A program made the position numbers and the translations under genes. A stretch of 64,000 bases of DNA from NCBI GenBank assembly GCA_904419315.1, contig CAJFQY010000006.1, positions 58,488 through 122,487 of the forward strand. Reading direction: 5' to 3'. Under the pieces are notes generated by a model. That model was not told the origin of the DNA. It did not search any database and saw only the letters and a program-made list of their open reading frames with translations. Within the stretch, counting starts at the first letter, position 1, and every line of letters starts with the position of its first letter. Positions 15,977 through 23,392 of this stretch are shown here, one piece after another. The stretch comes from Zongyangia gallinarum. GTDB taxonomy: Bacteria > Bacillota > Clostridia > Oscillospirales > Ruminococcaceae.

Positions 15977-16767
15977 CAACCTTTCCGTATAAAGTGGGTA
16001 CCCACCTGCTGTCCTTCAAATAAGCGGTAAAGAATATAAGGATCTTTCCCGTTGACAATAGCCATATCAATACCGTGCTCCATGGCAAACTGGGCGGCGT
16101 TGAGCTTGGTAATCATCCCGCCTGTCCCTCTGCGAGTTCCAGCTCCTGAAGCCTTGGCCATCAGGTCGTCGTCCACCTGAACAACCTGGCGGATGAGTTT
16201 GGCGTTTTCACAGGTTCTAGGATCAGCGTCGTATAACCCGTCCACATCCGTCATTACCACCAACACATCCGCCTGGGCAATGGCTGCTACAATGGCGGAG
16301 AGGGTATCATTGTCGCCAAATTCGATTTCCTCTACAGAAACCGTGTCATTTTCGTTGACAATGGGGATGGCTCCATAATCCATCAGCCGCTCAAATGTAT
16401 TGACAACATGCTGTTTACGCACCGGGTCGTCAATGGAGTCCCGGGTAATCAGCACCTGGGAAATGGTGTGGTTGTACTCAGCGAACAATTTGTCATACAG
16501 GTACATCAGCTCACACTGCCCCACCGAGGCCGCCGCCTGCTTAGAAGGGGTATCCTGAGGTCGTTCTTTCAGGCCCAATTTCCCCACACCAACACCAATG
16601 GCACCGGAAGAAACCAGGATCACATCCTTGCCCGAGTTTTTCAAATCCGAAAGGGTCTTCACCAGTTTTTCCAGATGGCGGATGTTGATGAGCCCCGTAT
16701 CATAGGTCAGGGTAGAAGTTCCCACCTTGACTACAACCCGTTTTGCTTGTTCAAAACAGTTCACCAT
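15976..16767 (-). CDS. proB: Glutamate 5-kinase (short form without PUA domain)
   Basis: A 263-residue amino-acid kinase that phosphorylates glutamate with ATP, the committed step of proline synthesis. The ATP/glutamate sites KVGTSTLTYDTG (about 14-25), SSGAIGVGVGKLG and VNENDTVSVEE, and the C-terminal GTRRGTGGMITKLNAA are intact. It ends after the kinase domain, so it lacks the PUA domain of the roughly 367-residue E. coli enzyme; short forms are common in Firmicutes. GAGGAG precedes the ATG. A possible promoter lies at 16795-16821. Proline feedback is known for the family but not provable here. Confidence 0.95.
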   Translation of the reverse strand: MVNCFEQAKRVVVKVGTSTLTYDTGLINIRHLEKLVKTLSDLKNSGKDVILVSSGAIGVGVGKLGLKERPQDTPSKQAAASVGQCELMYLYDKLFAEYNHTISQVLITRDSIDDPVRKQHVVNTFERLMDYGAIPIVNENDTVSVEEIEFGDNDTLSAIVAAIAQADVLVVMTDVDGLYDADPRTCENAKLIRQVVQVDDDLMAKASGAGTRRGTGGMITKLNAAQFAMEHGIDMAIVNGKDPYILYRLFEGQQVGTHFIRKG

Positions 16768-16794
16768 TTCATCTCCTCAACTGTCAAGTATACT

Positions 16795-16821
16795 ATTATA
16801 TATAAATAAGTAGAAGGGCAA
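16795..16821 (-). promoter_or_regulatory. Possible proBA promoter
   Basis: Minus strand TTGCCC (16816-16821) and TATAAT (16795-16800), with a short 15-base spacer. Reading TAATAG instead as the -10 gives 17 bases. Confidence 0.4.
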
Positions 16822-16889
16822 TTATTCTCTGTGATCAAACAGGATCAGAAGTTTAGGGCAAAACATCCTTACCCTTTTTGATGGACGGA

Positions 16890-17183
16890 TTAATCTCTCC
16901 GCAAGGAGCCCCGCTTATTTTTTCTGGCCTTCTCTGCCAGGCCAAGGGCCACCCCGCCTATGGCCAGCAGGGAGAAAAATATAACAGCGATGTCCTGTTC
17001 TCTGGTCAGCTTAATCGTTCCGTCACTGTTGGTCTCGATGGCGGAGGTTGTTGTAGTCTGGGGCGCCGTAGTGGATACGGGAGCAGTTTCCTCCTCATAT
17101 CGAACTGGAGCTGCTAAAGCGGTCTGCGCACCGCCTAAAACCAGCATTATACATAATATGATTCCAATCAATCGCTTTTTCAT
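16890..17183 (-). CDS. Small secreted protein with C-terminal membrane anchor
   Basis: A 97-residue protein of unknown function. It has a signal peptide (KKRLIGIILCIMLVLGG, likely cleaved after ALA), a short Thr/Ser-rich spacer (SVSTTAPQTTTTS type), and a C-terminal hydrophobic segment (IAVIFFSLLAIGGVALGLA) followed by a basic tail (EKARKNKRGS). The layout is that of a small surface-exposed peptide tethered by its C-terminus; there is no LPXTG motif. The ATG at 17183 has AGGGG about 8 bases upstream and is preferred over the longer frame. It sits alone between pnp and proB with its own spacing and is not obviously part of either operon. Confidence 0.65.
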   Translation of the reverse strand: MKKRLIGIILCIMLVLGGAQTALAAPVRYEEETAPVSTTAPQTTTTSAIETNSDGTIKLTREQDIAVIFFSLLAIGGVALGLAEKARKNKRGSLRRD

Positions 17184-17260
17184 GATCTTTCCCCTTTTTT
17201 GCACTTCGTGTAGACATCATTATAGCACAAATACCCGCTCACGAAAAGAAAATTTATAAG

Positions 17261-17294
17261 AAAGGCCCCGAAACTTCCTGGTTCCGGGGCCTTT
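17261..17294 (-). terminator. Intrinsic terminator of pnp
   Basis: A 14-bp stem with one mismatch (arms 17261-17274 and 17281-17294) and a 6-base loop, 20 bases after the pnp stop. Confidence 0.75.
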
Positions 17295-17313
17295 TTTCAG
17301 CAACTGCTGCTTA

Positions 17314-19431
17314 TTATTCTTTCTCTTTGTTTTTCTTGGCCTGAATTTCCATCAAGGCATCCTTACGGGACAGGTTAATTCTGCCCTGGGAATCGATTTC
17401 CGTTACCTTGACAATAATCTCATCCCCCACGGTGACCACATCTTCTACCTTCTCTACCCGCTTGAGATCCAGCTTGGAGATATGGACCAAGCCCTCTTTG
17501 CCAGGAGCGATCTCCACAAAGGCGCCAAAATTCATCAGCCGGGTTACCCTTCCTTTATAGAGGGCGCCCACCTCCGGATCGTTGGCGATGGTTTCAATGA
17601 CCTGGACGGCACGGCGGGCATCGTCAATATCTACACCGGAGACAAAGACCTTGCCGTCGTCCTCAATGTCAATCTTGACATTGCACTCCGCGCAGATTCT
17701 CTGAATCACCTTGCCGCCGGAGCCAATAACCTCACGGATCTTTTCAGGATCAATGGTGAGAGTGAGCATCTTCGGCGCGTATTTGGACAGCTCTGCCCGA
17801 GGCTCGGGAATGCACTTGAGCATTACTTCGTTGAGGATATACATTCTGGCCTTCCGAGTTTTCTCAAAGGCTTCTTTTATAATAGGAAGCGTCAGGCCGT
17901 CGACCTTGATATCCACCTGGATGGCAGTAATACCTTTCTCGGTACCGCCTACCTTAAAGTCCATGTCACCGTAGAAGTCCTCTAAGCCCTGGATGTCCAC
18001 CATGGTCATCCAGTCGTCGCCGTCGGTAATCAAACCACAGGAGATACCTGCCACCGGCGCCTTGATGGGCACACCGGCATCCATCAGAGCCAGGGTAGAG
18101 CCGCAGATGGAGCCCTGGGAGGTAGAACCGTTGGAGGAGAGAACCTCAGACACCAGACGATAAGCATAGGGAAATTCCTCCACCGAGGGGATCACCGGCT
18201 CCAACGCACGCTCTGCCAGGGCGCCGTGACCGATTTCGCGGCGGCCAGGACCGCGGCTGGGCCGGGTCTCACCTACCGAGTAGGAGGGGAAGTTATACTG
18301 ATGCATATATCTCTTGGAATCCTCGCCGTCGATGCCGTCGAGGATCTGAGCATCGCTGACCGGGCCCAGGGTGACAATGGTGAGCACCTGGGTCTGTCCA
18401 CGGGTGAACATACCGGAGCCGTGGACTCTGGGGATGAGCCCGACTTCGGCATTCAGCGGGCGGATTTCATCCAGGCCTCTGCCGTCCACACGTTTGCCCT
18501 GTTTGAGCCATGCCCGGACAATCTGCTTCTGCAGCTGGTACATACACTCATCCACCGTGTCGACCAGCTCTGGATATTCCTCATCAAACTTGGCGTGAAT
18601 ATCTTCAACAATGGGAGCCAATCTGGCATCCCGCTCGTTTTTATCGTCGGTATCCAGTGCCTCTTTGACACGCTCTTCCGCAAATTCTTTGATCTTTTCA
18701 AAGAAGTCGTGGTCTACTTCCATAGACTCAAAGGTAAACTTCTCTTTTCCGATCTCCGCCTGGACACCGGCGATAAAGTCTACCATCTTCTTAATTTCCT
18801 CATGGCCTTGGGCGATGGCATCCAGCATGACATCCTCAGGCACCTGGTTGGCGCCTGCCTCGATCATGACGATCTTATCTTTGGAACCCGCCACAGTTAC
18901 CGCCATATCGGAAACCTTTCTCTGCTCCTCATCGGGGCAGATAACCACCTTGCCGTCCACCAGGCCCAGGGCGACGCCGGAAATGGGGCCGTTCCAGGGA
19001 ATATCGGAAATGGACAGGGCGAAGGAGGTGCCGATCATACCGGCGATCTCCGGAGAGCAGTCCGGGTCAACGGACAACACCGTCATCACAACGGAAACAT
19101 CGTTTCTCATATATTTGGGGAAGAGGGGACGAATGGGGCGGTCCACCAAACGGGAAGCCAAAATGGCTTTCTGGGACGGACGGCCTTCCCTCTTTAGGAA
19201 GGAACCAGGGATTTTACCTACAGCATAAAGCTTTTCCTCAAAGTCCACCGACAGGGGGAAGAAATCGATTCCCTCCCTGGGCTTTTTGGACGCTGTGACG
19301 TTCACCAGCACTGTGGTCTCGCCATAGCGCACCAGGACGGACGCGTTGGAAAGGCAGCACATCTTACCGGTTTCAAAGGAAATCTTCTTTCCGGCCAGCT
19401 CGGTTTCAAACACGCGGAAATTTTCGAACAT
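17314..19431 (-). CDS. pnp: Polyribonucleotide nucleotidyltransferase (PNPase)
   Basis: A 705-residue 3'-5' phosphorolytic exoribonuclease and RNA-degradation hub. Two RNase PH-like domains occupy most of the chain (GRPSQKAILASRLVDRPIRP in the first, GRGLDEIRPL and GDFYGDMDFKV-type segments in the second), followed by a KH domain (VIGSGGKVIQRI) and an S1 domain (GRVTRLMNFGAFVEI). The ATG at 19431 sits 6 bases after GGAGGT; the longer frame is unlikely. It lies downstream of rpsO, the classic rpsO-pnp arrangement. The hairpin at 19647-19675 could be a processing site as in other bacteria (inference). Confidence 0.97.
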   Translation of the reverse strand: MFENFRVFETELAGKKISFETGKMCCLSNASVLVRYGETTVLVNVTASKKPREGIDFFPLSVDFEEKLYAVGKIPGSFLKREGRPSQKAILASRLVDRPIRPLFPKYMRNDVSVVMTVLSVDPDCSPEIAGMIGTSFALSISDIPWNGPISGVALGLVDGKVVICPDEEQRKVSDMAVTVAGSKDKIVMIEAGANQVPEDVMLDAIAQGHEEIKKMVDFIAGVQAEIGKEKFTFESMEVDHDFFEKIKEFAEERVKEALDTDDKNERDARLAPIVEDIHAKFDEEYPELVDTVDECMYQLQKQIVRAWLKQGKRVDGRGLDEIRPLNAEVGLIPRVHGSGMFTRGQTQVLTIVTLGPVSDAQILDGIDGEDSKRYMHQYNFPSYSVGETRPSRGPGRREIGHGALAERALEPVIPSVEEFPYAYRLVSEVLSSNGSTSQGSICGSTLALMDAGVPIKAPVAGISCGLITDGDDWMTMVDIQGLEDFYGDMDFKVGGTEKGITAIQVDIKVDGLTLPIIKEAFEKTRKARMYILNEVMLKCIPEPRAELSKYAPKMLTLTIDPEKIREVIGSGGKVIQRICAECNVKIDIEDDGKVFVSGVDIDDARRAVQVIETIANDPEVGALYKGRVTRLMNFGAFVEIAPGKEGLVHISKLDLKRVEKVEDVVTVGDEIIVKVTEIDSQGRINLSRKDALMEIQAKKNKEKE

Positions 19432-19646
19432 GACATGACCTCCATTTTCTGCGAGGCAATCCACCCTGGTTTAGCAATTCATCCGTTACGCAAACCTCCG
19501 CTTGCGTCCCCGATGCACTGCTAAAACCATACGCTTAAAAAGCAGGCAACCGCCTCGGATATTCTATTTTCTGCCCCCGGCATCACCGGGAATGCAAAAG
19601 GCTTTGTAGCGCCTGCAAAGCACAGGCAAAAGGTAAATATGCATTT

Positions 19647-19675
19647 GAAGGCAGGTGCAATAAACACCTGCCTTC
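19647..19675 (-). terminator. Hairpin between rpsO and pnp
   Basis: Perfect 11-bp stem (GAAGGCAGGTG and complement) with a 7-base loop right after the rpsO stop. There is no strong T-run, so it may be a weak terminator or an RNase processing stem. Confidence 0.6.
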
Positions 19676-19684
19676 ATAGCAAAA

Positions 19685-19951
19685 TTACTTACGGATACCC
19701 AGTTTTGCAATGATTGCACGATAACGGTTGATATCTTTTTTGATCAGGTAGTTGAGAAGATTTCTTCTCTTACCAACCATTTTCAGAAGGCCTCTCCGGG
19801 AATGATGGTCTTTTTTGTTGACCTTCAGATGCTCGGTGAGCTCGTTGATTCTCTTGGTCAGAATAGCGATCTGTACCTCAGGAGAACCGGTGTCACCCTC
19901 ATGGGTGGCGTTGTCTGCGATGATCTGGGCTTTGACTGCTTTGTCCAGCAT
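19685..19951 (-). CDS. rpsO: 30S ribosomal protein S15
   Basis: An 88-residue protein with the whole S15 sequence (MLDKAVKAQIIADNA through YRAIIAKLGIRK), including the conserved GDTGSPEVQIAILTKRI and HSRRGLLKMVGKRRNLLNYL that contact 16S rRNA helix 22. AGAGGTG stands 8 bases before the ATG at 19951; a longer frame to 20005 is not supported. The 166-base gap upstream contains a CCCC-TGA-GGGG stem that could belong to an S15 autoregulatory leader, but I could not establish the consensus. Confidence 0.97.
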   Translation of the reverse strand: MLDKAVKAQIIADNATHEGDTGSPEVQIAILTKRINELTEHLKVNKKDHHSRRGLLKMVGKRRNLLNYLIKKDINRYRAIIAKLGIRK

Positions 19952-20117
19952 AGAAATGCACCTCTTTTTAAAATATTTACCGGTACCATAGAAAAGGGCA
20001 GGCACTTCCCCTCAGGGGCTTACTCCCTATTCCATGCATACGGTAGGGCTGTGAGTATAGATAGACTTTCTCCTATCCCACTAACTAGTATAGGATACCA
20101 TAGAGATGATTTTTTGT

Positions 20118-21074
20118 CTATATTTTTTGTAAATTTCTTTCCTCTATTCTCCGGTTTTTCAGGTAGGCGCCGGAAATGCGCCGGGCGGCCTCACTGTCCT
20201 GGCTGATCTGCTCCTTCAATTGTTCGATGGAGTCGAATTTTCTCTCCGGCCGCAGGAAGGAAAGCAGTGCCACCTCCACACTTTTTCCATATAAGTCCCC
20301 ATCAAAGTCCAGGATATAGGTCTCCGCCAGGGGATCTTTGACCTCTACCGTGGGCTTGATCCCCACATTGGTGACTCCGGGGCGCCATGCCCCATCCACA
20401 TAAGCGATGGAGGCGTAAACTCCGAACCGCGGAATAATATGCCCCTTCTCAAAGGGCTGGTTGATGGTGGGAAAATCCAGCTTCCTTCCCAACCGGCGGC
20501 CGTGGATCACCTTGGTATCCACCGTAAAGAGACTTTCCAGCAGCCGGTTGGCTTCTTCCATCTCCCCGTCTAAAATCAGTCCCCGGATCCGGGTAGAGCT
20601 GACCGGACATCCTCCATCGTCAATATGATCTACCACGCAGACCTCTACCCCGTACTCTCCGCACAGCTGACGAAGGGTGCCGACATCTCCGGCTGCCCCC
20701 TTGCCAAAGCGGAAATCATAGCCACAGGCCACATACTTGGCCTGCAGTCCCTTTACCAGGATTTTCTCTACGTATTCTCTGGGGGTGAGATCTCGGAATT
20801 GGTCAAAAGCAGGACAAAGCTCTATTTCAATGCCCAATTGTGCAAAAATTTCGCTTTTGCGGCGGCCTGACATGATCTCCAAATATCCTTTTTTAGAGGC
20901 AGGCTTTTCCCCATGGACCGTAAAGGTAAAGACGCAGGGGGTGAGGCCAGCGGATTTTTGTTCTACCACTTTCTGGATCACCGCCCGATGGCCCTTATGG
21001 ACCCCGTCAAACAGACCCAGAGCCACCGCTGTTGGCGTCTTTATCTGATATTGTAATGTATAGGAAGTAACCAA
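20118..21074 (-). CDS. ribF: Bifunctional riboflavin kinase / FAD synthetase
   Basis: A 318-residue enzyme that makes FMN and FAD from riboflavin. The adenylyltransferase site LGLFDGVHKGHRAVI lies near the N-terminus; the riboflavin kinase domain starts at GRRLGRKLDFPTIN. The start is TTG at 21074, 7 bases after GGGGGAGG and one base after the truB stop, so the two genes are coupled; the upstream frame is just read-through of truB. The FMN and FAD it supplies would be needed by the flavoenzymes in this window (HdrA, FlxA, FrdA-like). Confidence 0.94.
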   Translation of the reverse strand: MVTSYTLQYQIKTPTAVALGLFDGVHKGHRAVIQKVVEQKSAGLTPCVFTFTVHGEKPASKKGYLEIMSGRRKSEIFAQLGIEIELCPAFDQFRDLTPREYVEKILVKGLQAKYVACGYDFRFGKGAAGDVGTLRQLCGEYGVEVCVVDHIDDGGCPVSSTRIRGLILDGEMEEANRLLESLFTVDTKVIHGRRLGRKLDFPTINQPFEKGHIIPRFGVYASIAYVDGAWRPGVTNVGIKPTVEVKDPLAETYILDFDGDLYGKSVEVALLSFLRPERKFDSIEQLKEQISQDSEAARRISGAYLKNRRIEERNLQKI

Positions 21075-21075
21075 A

Positions 21076-21969
21076 TTATTGCCTCCCCCAAAATAGCTTT
21101 CTGATCCGCAGCTTTCCTTCCTCCTCATCCCGATAGGCAAGTCCGCCAAAGGCGCCGTCCTCCCCGGTAACCCGCAGGTTGCCCTTGGCCTCAGGGCAGG
21201 AAATCCTTTCTAAATCCAGTTTGACACCGTTGACAAACTGGCCAAATTGGCGGTTTCCCAACCGCACCTCCGGAAGCTCTTTGAAGGCAGATTCCACCGG
21301 CAAAAGCGCCTCTTCCAGTTTCCCCGTGTCAGCCAGTGCCTGGATCTCTTCCAAAGTCAGGCACTGGTCGATGGAGATGCCGCAGGCCATGGTTCGCTCC
21401 AGGGAAACCATAGCCGCCCCGCATCCCAGCTTCTCGCCGATGTCGTGGCAAAGAGTGCGCACATAGGTGCCTTTGGAACAGTGGACGTCAAAATCCACCT
21501 CATCGCCCTCCATGGAGAGGACGGAAATATCATATACGGTAATAGGCCGTGGGGGTCGCTCTACCGTAATACCTTCCCGGGCCAGATCGCACAGCTTCCG
21601 GCCGCCGATCTTAATGGCGGAATACATGGGCGGAATCTGCATTCCTTCCCCCCGAAAGCCTTCCACTGCCTGCAGAATCTCTGCCCGCGTCGGCCGGGCA
21701 TCCCTTTGGGTAAGGATGTTCCCCGTCATGTCCTGGGTGTCGGTGGTAACCCCCAGCCGCAGCCGGGCCCGGTATTTTTTATCCTGATCCGGCATCAGGT
21801 CGCAGGCTTTGGTGGCTGTGCCGATAAGCACCGGCAGCACCCCTGTGGCCATGGGATCCAGGGTGCCGCTGTGGCCAATGCGCCGGGTCTTGGTCATCCC
21901 CCGCAGCTTCGCCACCACATCAAAGGAGGTGAAGCCCTGAGGTTTGTTCACACAGAGGATTCCGTCCAT
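21076..21969 (-). CDS. truB: tRNA pseudouridine(55) synthase
   Basis: A 297-residue enzyme that makes pseudouridine 55 in the T-loop of tRNAs. The catalytic Asp is D38 in GHSGTLDPMATGVLPV; KPQGFTSFDVV opens the protein as usual, and KGTYVRTLCHDIGEKLG is the third conserved block. The ATG at 21969 follows the nrnA stop by 3 bases. It lies in the conserved Firmicutes chain rbfA-nrnA-truB-ribF-rpsO-pnp. Confidence 0.96.
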   Translation of the reverse strand: MDGILCVNKPQGFTSFDVVAKLRGMTKTRRIGHSGTLDPMATGVLPVLIGTATKACDLMPDQDKKYRARLRLGVTTDTQDMTGNILTQRDARPTRAEILQAVEGFRGEGMQIPPMYSAIKIGGRKLCDLAREGITVERPPRPITVYDISVLSMEGDEVDFDVHCSKGTYVRTLCHDIGEKLGCGAAMVSLERTMACGISIDQCLTLEEIQALADTGKLEEALLPVESAFKELPEVRLGNRQFGQFVNGVKLDLERISCPEAKGNLRVTGEDGAFGGLAYRDEEEGKLRIRKLFWGRQ

Positions 21970-21972
21970 TGA

Positions 21973-22944
21973 CTATCTGCCCTCCATCACTGGGGCCAGG
22001 GCCAACAGGACCATCTCTTTGGCATGGGCCAAATCCTCCGCAATAAAGCAGCCGGCAGCCCGGGCATGGCCGCCGCCCCCTAATTTGCCGCATAGTTGGG
22101 ATGCATCAATTTCCTCCGATGTGCGAACGGAAATTTTGTAGCCGCCTTCCTTTTCCCGGAAGGTGACCCCAACCTGTACCCCTTCAATCTGACGGGGAAT
22201 GGCGGATATACCGTCCAGTTCGCTGTCACTGATCCCCGTCTGCCGAATCGCATCCAGGGATACGACGATGAAAGCACACCGGTTGTTAAAGTGATACTCC
22301 ATAGAGGAAAGGGCCATCTGCTCCATCCGGATACGGCTCAGGCTCTTGGTGTCAAACATGATCCGGTTGATCATCCCCGCCATGGCCCCTTTATCATAAA
22401 GGTCCGCCGCGATCCGATGGCTGCGGGCAGTCACATTGGTATAGCGGAAGCAGCCGGTATCGGTGGAAATCCCGGTATAGATGGCCGATGCCATCACTGG
22501 GTCCCATGCTACCCCCATTGCTTCGATGACCTCATAGATCACCTCAGCGGTGGCGGCGCTTTGGTCTTCCAAAAGGACACGCTCCGCATAAAATATGTTG
22601 GAGGGGTGGTGATCGATGCACAAATCCACCCGGTCTTTATAGGGAAGAAGTTTTTCCCCAAAGAGCTGGGTATCGGCAATATCCACCGCCACAATCATAC
22701 CGGGGTCAAACTCTTCTTCCAGGTAGTCCTTGGTCATGTAGCCGTACCGCTCCGAGACCGGGTCAGAACACAAAACCTTTGCCCGCTTTCCCAGTTTTTT
22801 CAGCGCGTAGTAAAGCCCGAAGGCGGAACCCAAGGTATCCCCGTCAGGATGCTGATGGCAGAGAATGTAAAAATCCTCCCCCTGCCTGAGCATCGACGCT
22901 ACATCTTCCACCGAAATTCTCTTTTGATCCTTTGTCTTTGTCAT
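21973..22944 (-). CDS. nrnA: DHH/DHHA1 nanoRNase / pAp phosphatase
   Basis: A 323-residue DHH-family phosphoesterase, probably NrnA, which degrades 2- to 5-base RNA ends and dephosphorylates pAp. Metal motifs HQHPDGDTLGS, VAVDIAD and DHHPSN are present, as is the C-terminal substrate loop GGGGHARAAG. The ATG at 22944 is preferred, with GGAGGGAAGG just upstream; the longer TTG-started frame (22965) overlaps nothing but has no ribosome site. It sits between rbfA and truB, its usual place. Confidence 0.92.
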   Translation of the reverse strand: MTKTKDQKRISVEDVASMLRQGEDFYILCHQHPDGDTLGSAFGLYYALKKLGKRAKVLCSDPVSERYGYMTKDYLEEEFDPGMIVAVDIADTQLFGEKLLPYKDRVDLCIDHHPSNIFYAERVLLEDQSAATAEVIYEVIEAMGVAWDPVMASAIYTGISTDTGCFRYTNVTARSHRIAADLYDKGAMAGMINRIMFDTKSLSRIRMEQMALSSMEYHFNNRCAFIVVSLDAIRQTGISDSELDGISAIPRQIEGVQVGVTFREKEGGYKISVRTSEEIDASQLCGKLGGGGHARAAGCFIAEDLAHAKEMVLLALAPVMEGR

Positions 22945-22965
22945 GGCTGTCCTTCCCTCCGGCAA

Positions 22966-23310
22966 TTACTCATGATCCAGCTCCCGCAGCAGGCTGGAGA
23001 TGTGGGCGCTGTGCTCTATGGAGTCATCCGGGATAAACTTAAATTCCGGGGAGCAGCGCAGCTTCAGCCGGAGATTGATCTCCCGGCGGATAAAGCCTGC
23101 TGCGCTCTTGAGGCCTTTGACGGCCTCCTTGGCCCCTTCTATCCCATCCATAGAGCTGACGTAAACCTTCACCTGGGACATATCCTTGCTCATTTCAGTA
23201 CGGACAATGGTAATCAGTCCGCTGATGCGGGGATCCTTGAGGGAGCGCATAATATCGGTCAGCTCTCTCTTGACATCCTCACTGATTCTGTCCACTTTGT
23301 ATCCTGCCAT
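22966..23310 (-). CDS. rbfA: Ribosome-binding factor A
   Basis: A 114-residue 30S maturation factor with a KH-like fold that binds near the 16S 5' end. Typical segments are YKVDRISEDVKREL, LKDPRISGLITIVRTEMSKD and the C-terminal RCSPEFKFIPDDSIE. The ATG at 23310 is preferred over a GTG three codons earlier; AAGGAAG lies about 8 bases upstream. It follows infB with a hairpin in the gap. Confidence 0.95.
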   Translation of the reverse strand: MAGYKVDRISEDVKRELTDIMRSLKDPRISGLITIVRTEMSKDMSQVKVYVSSMDGIEGAKEAVKGLKSAAGFIRREINLRLKLRCSPEFKFIPDDSIEHSAHISSLLRELDHE

Positions 23311-23352
23311 CTCTTTCACTTCCTTACTGGCCCATAGAGAGCCGATGAGAAA

Positions 23353-23381
23353 TTACCAGCAGGCAAACTGCCTGCTGGTAA
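23353..23381 (-). terminator. Hairpin between infB and rbfA
   Basis: Perfect 13-bp stem (TTACCAGCAGGCA and complement) with a 3-base loop, 12 bases after the infB stop. The weak T-run suggests only partial termination. Confidence 0.55.
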
Positions 23382-23392
23382 CCAGTTCCTTG

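Noticed and set aside
16890..17183. Sortase-anchored surface protein
   Set aside because: It has a C-terminal hydrophobic segment and basic tail but no LPXTG-like motif before it.
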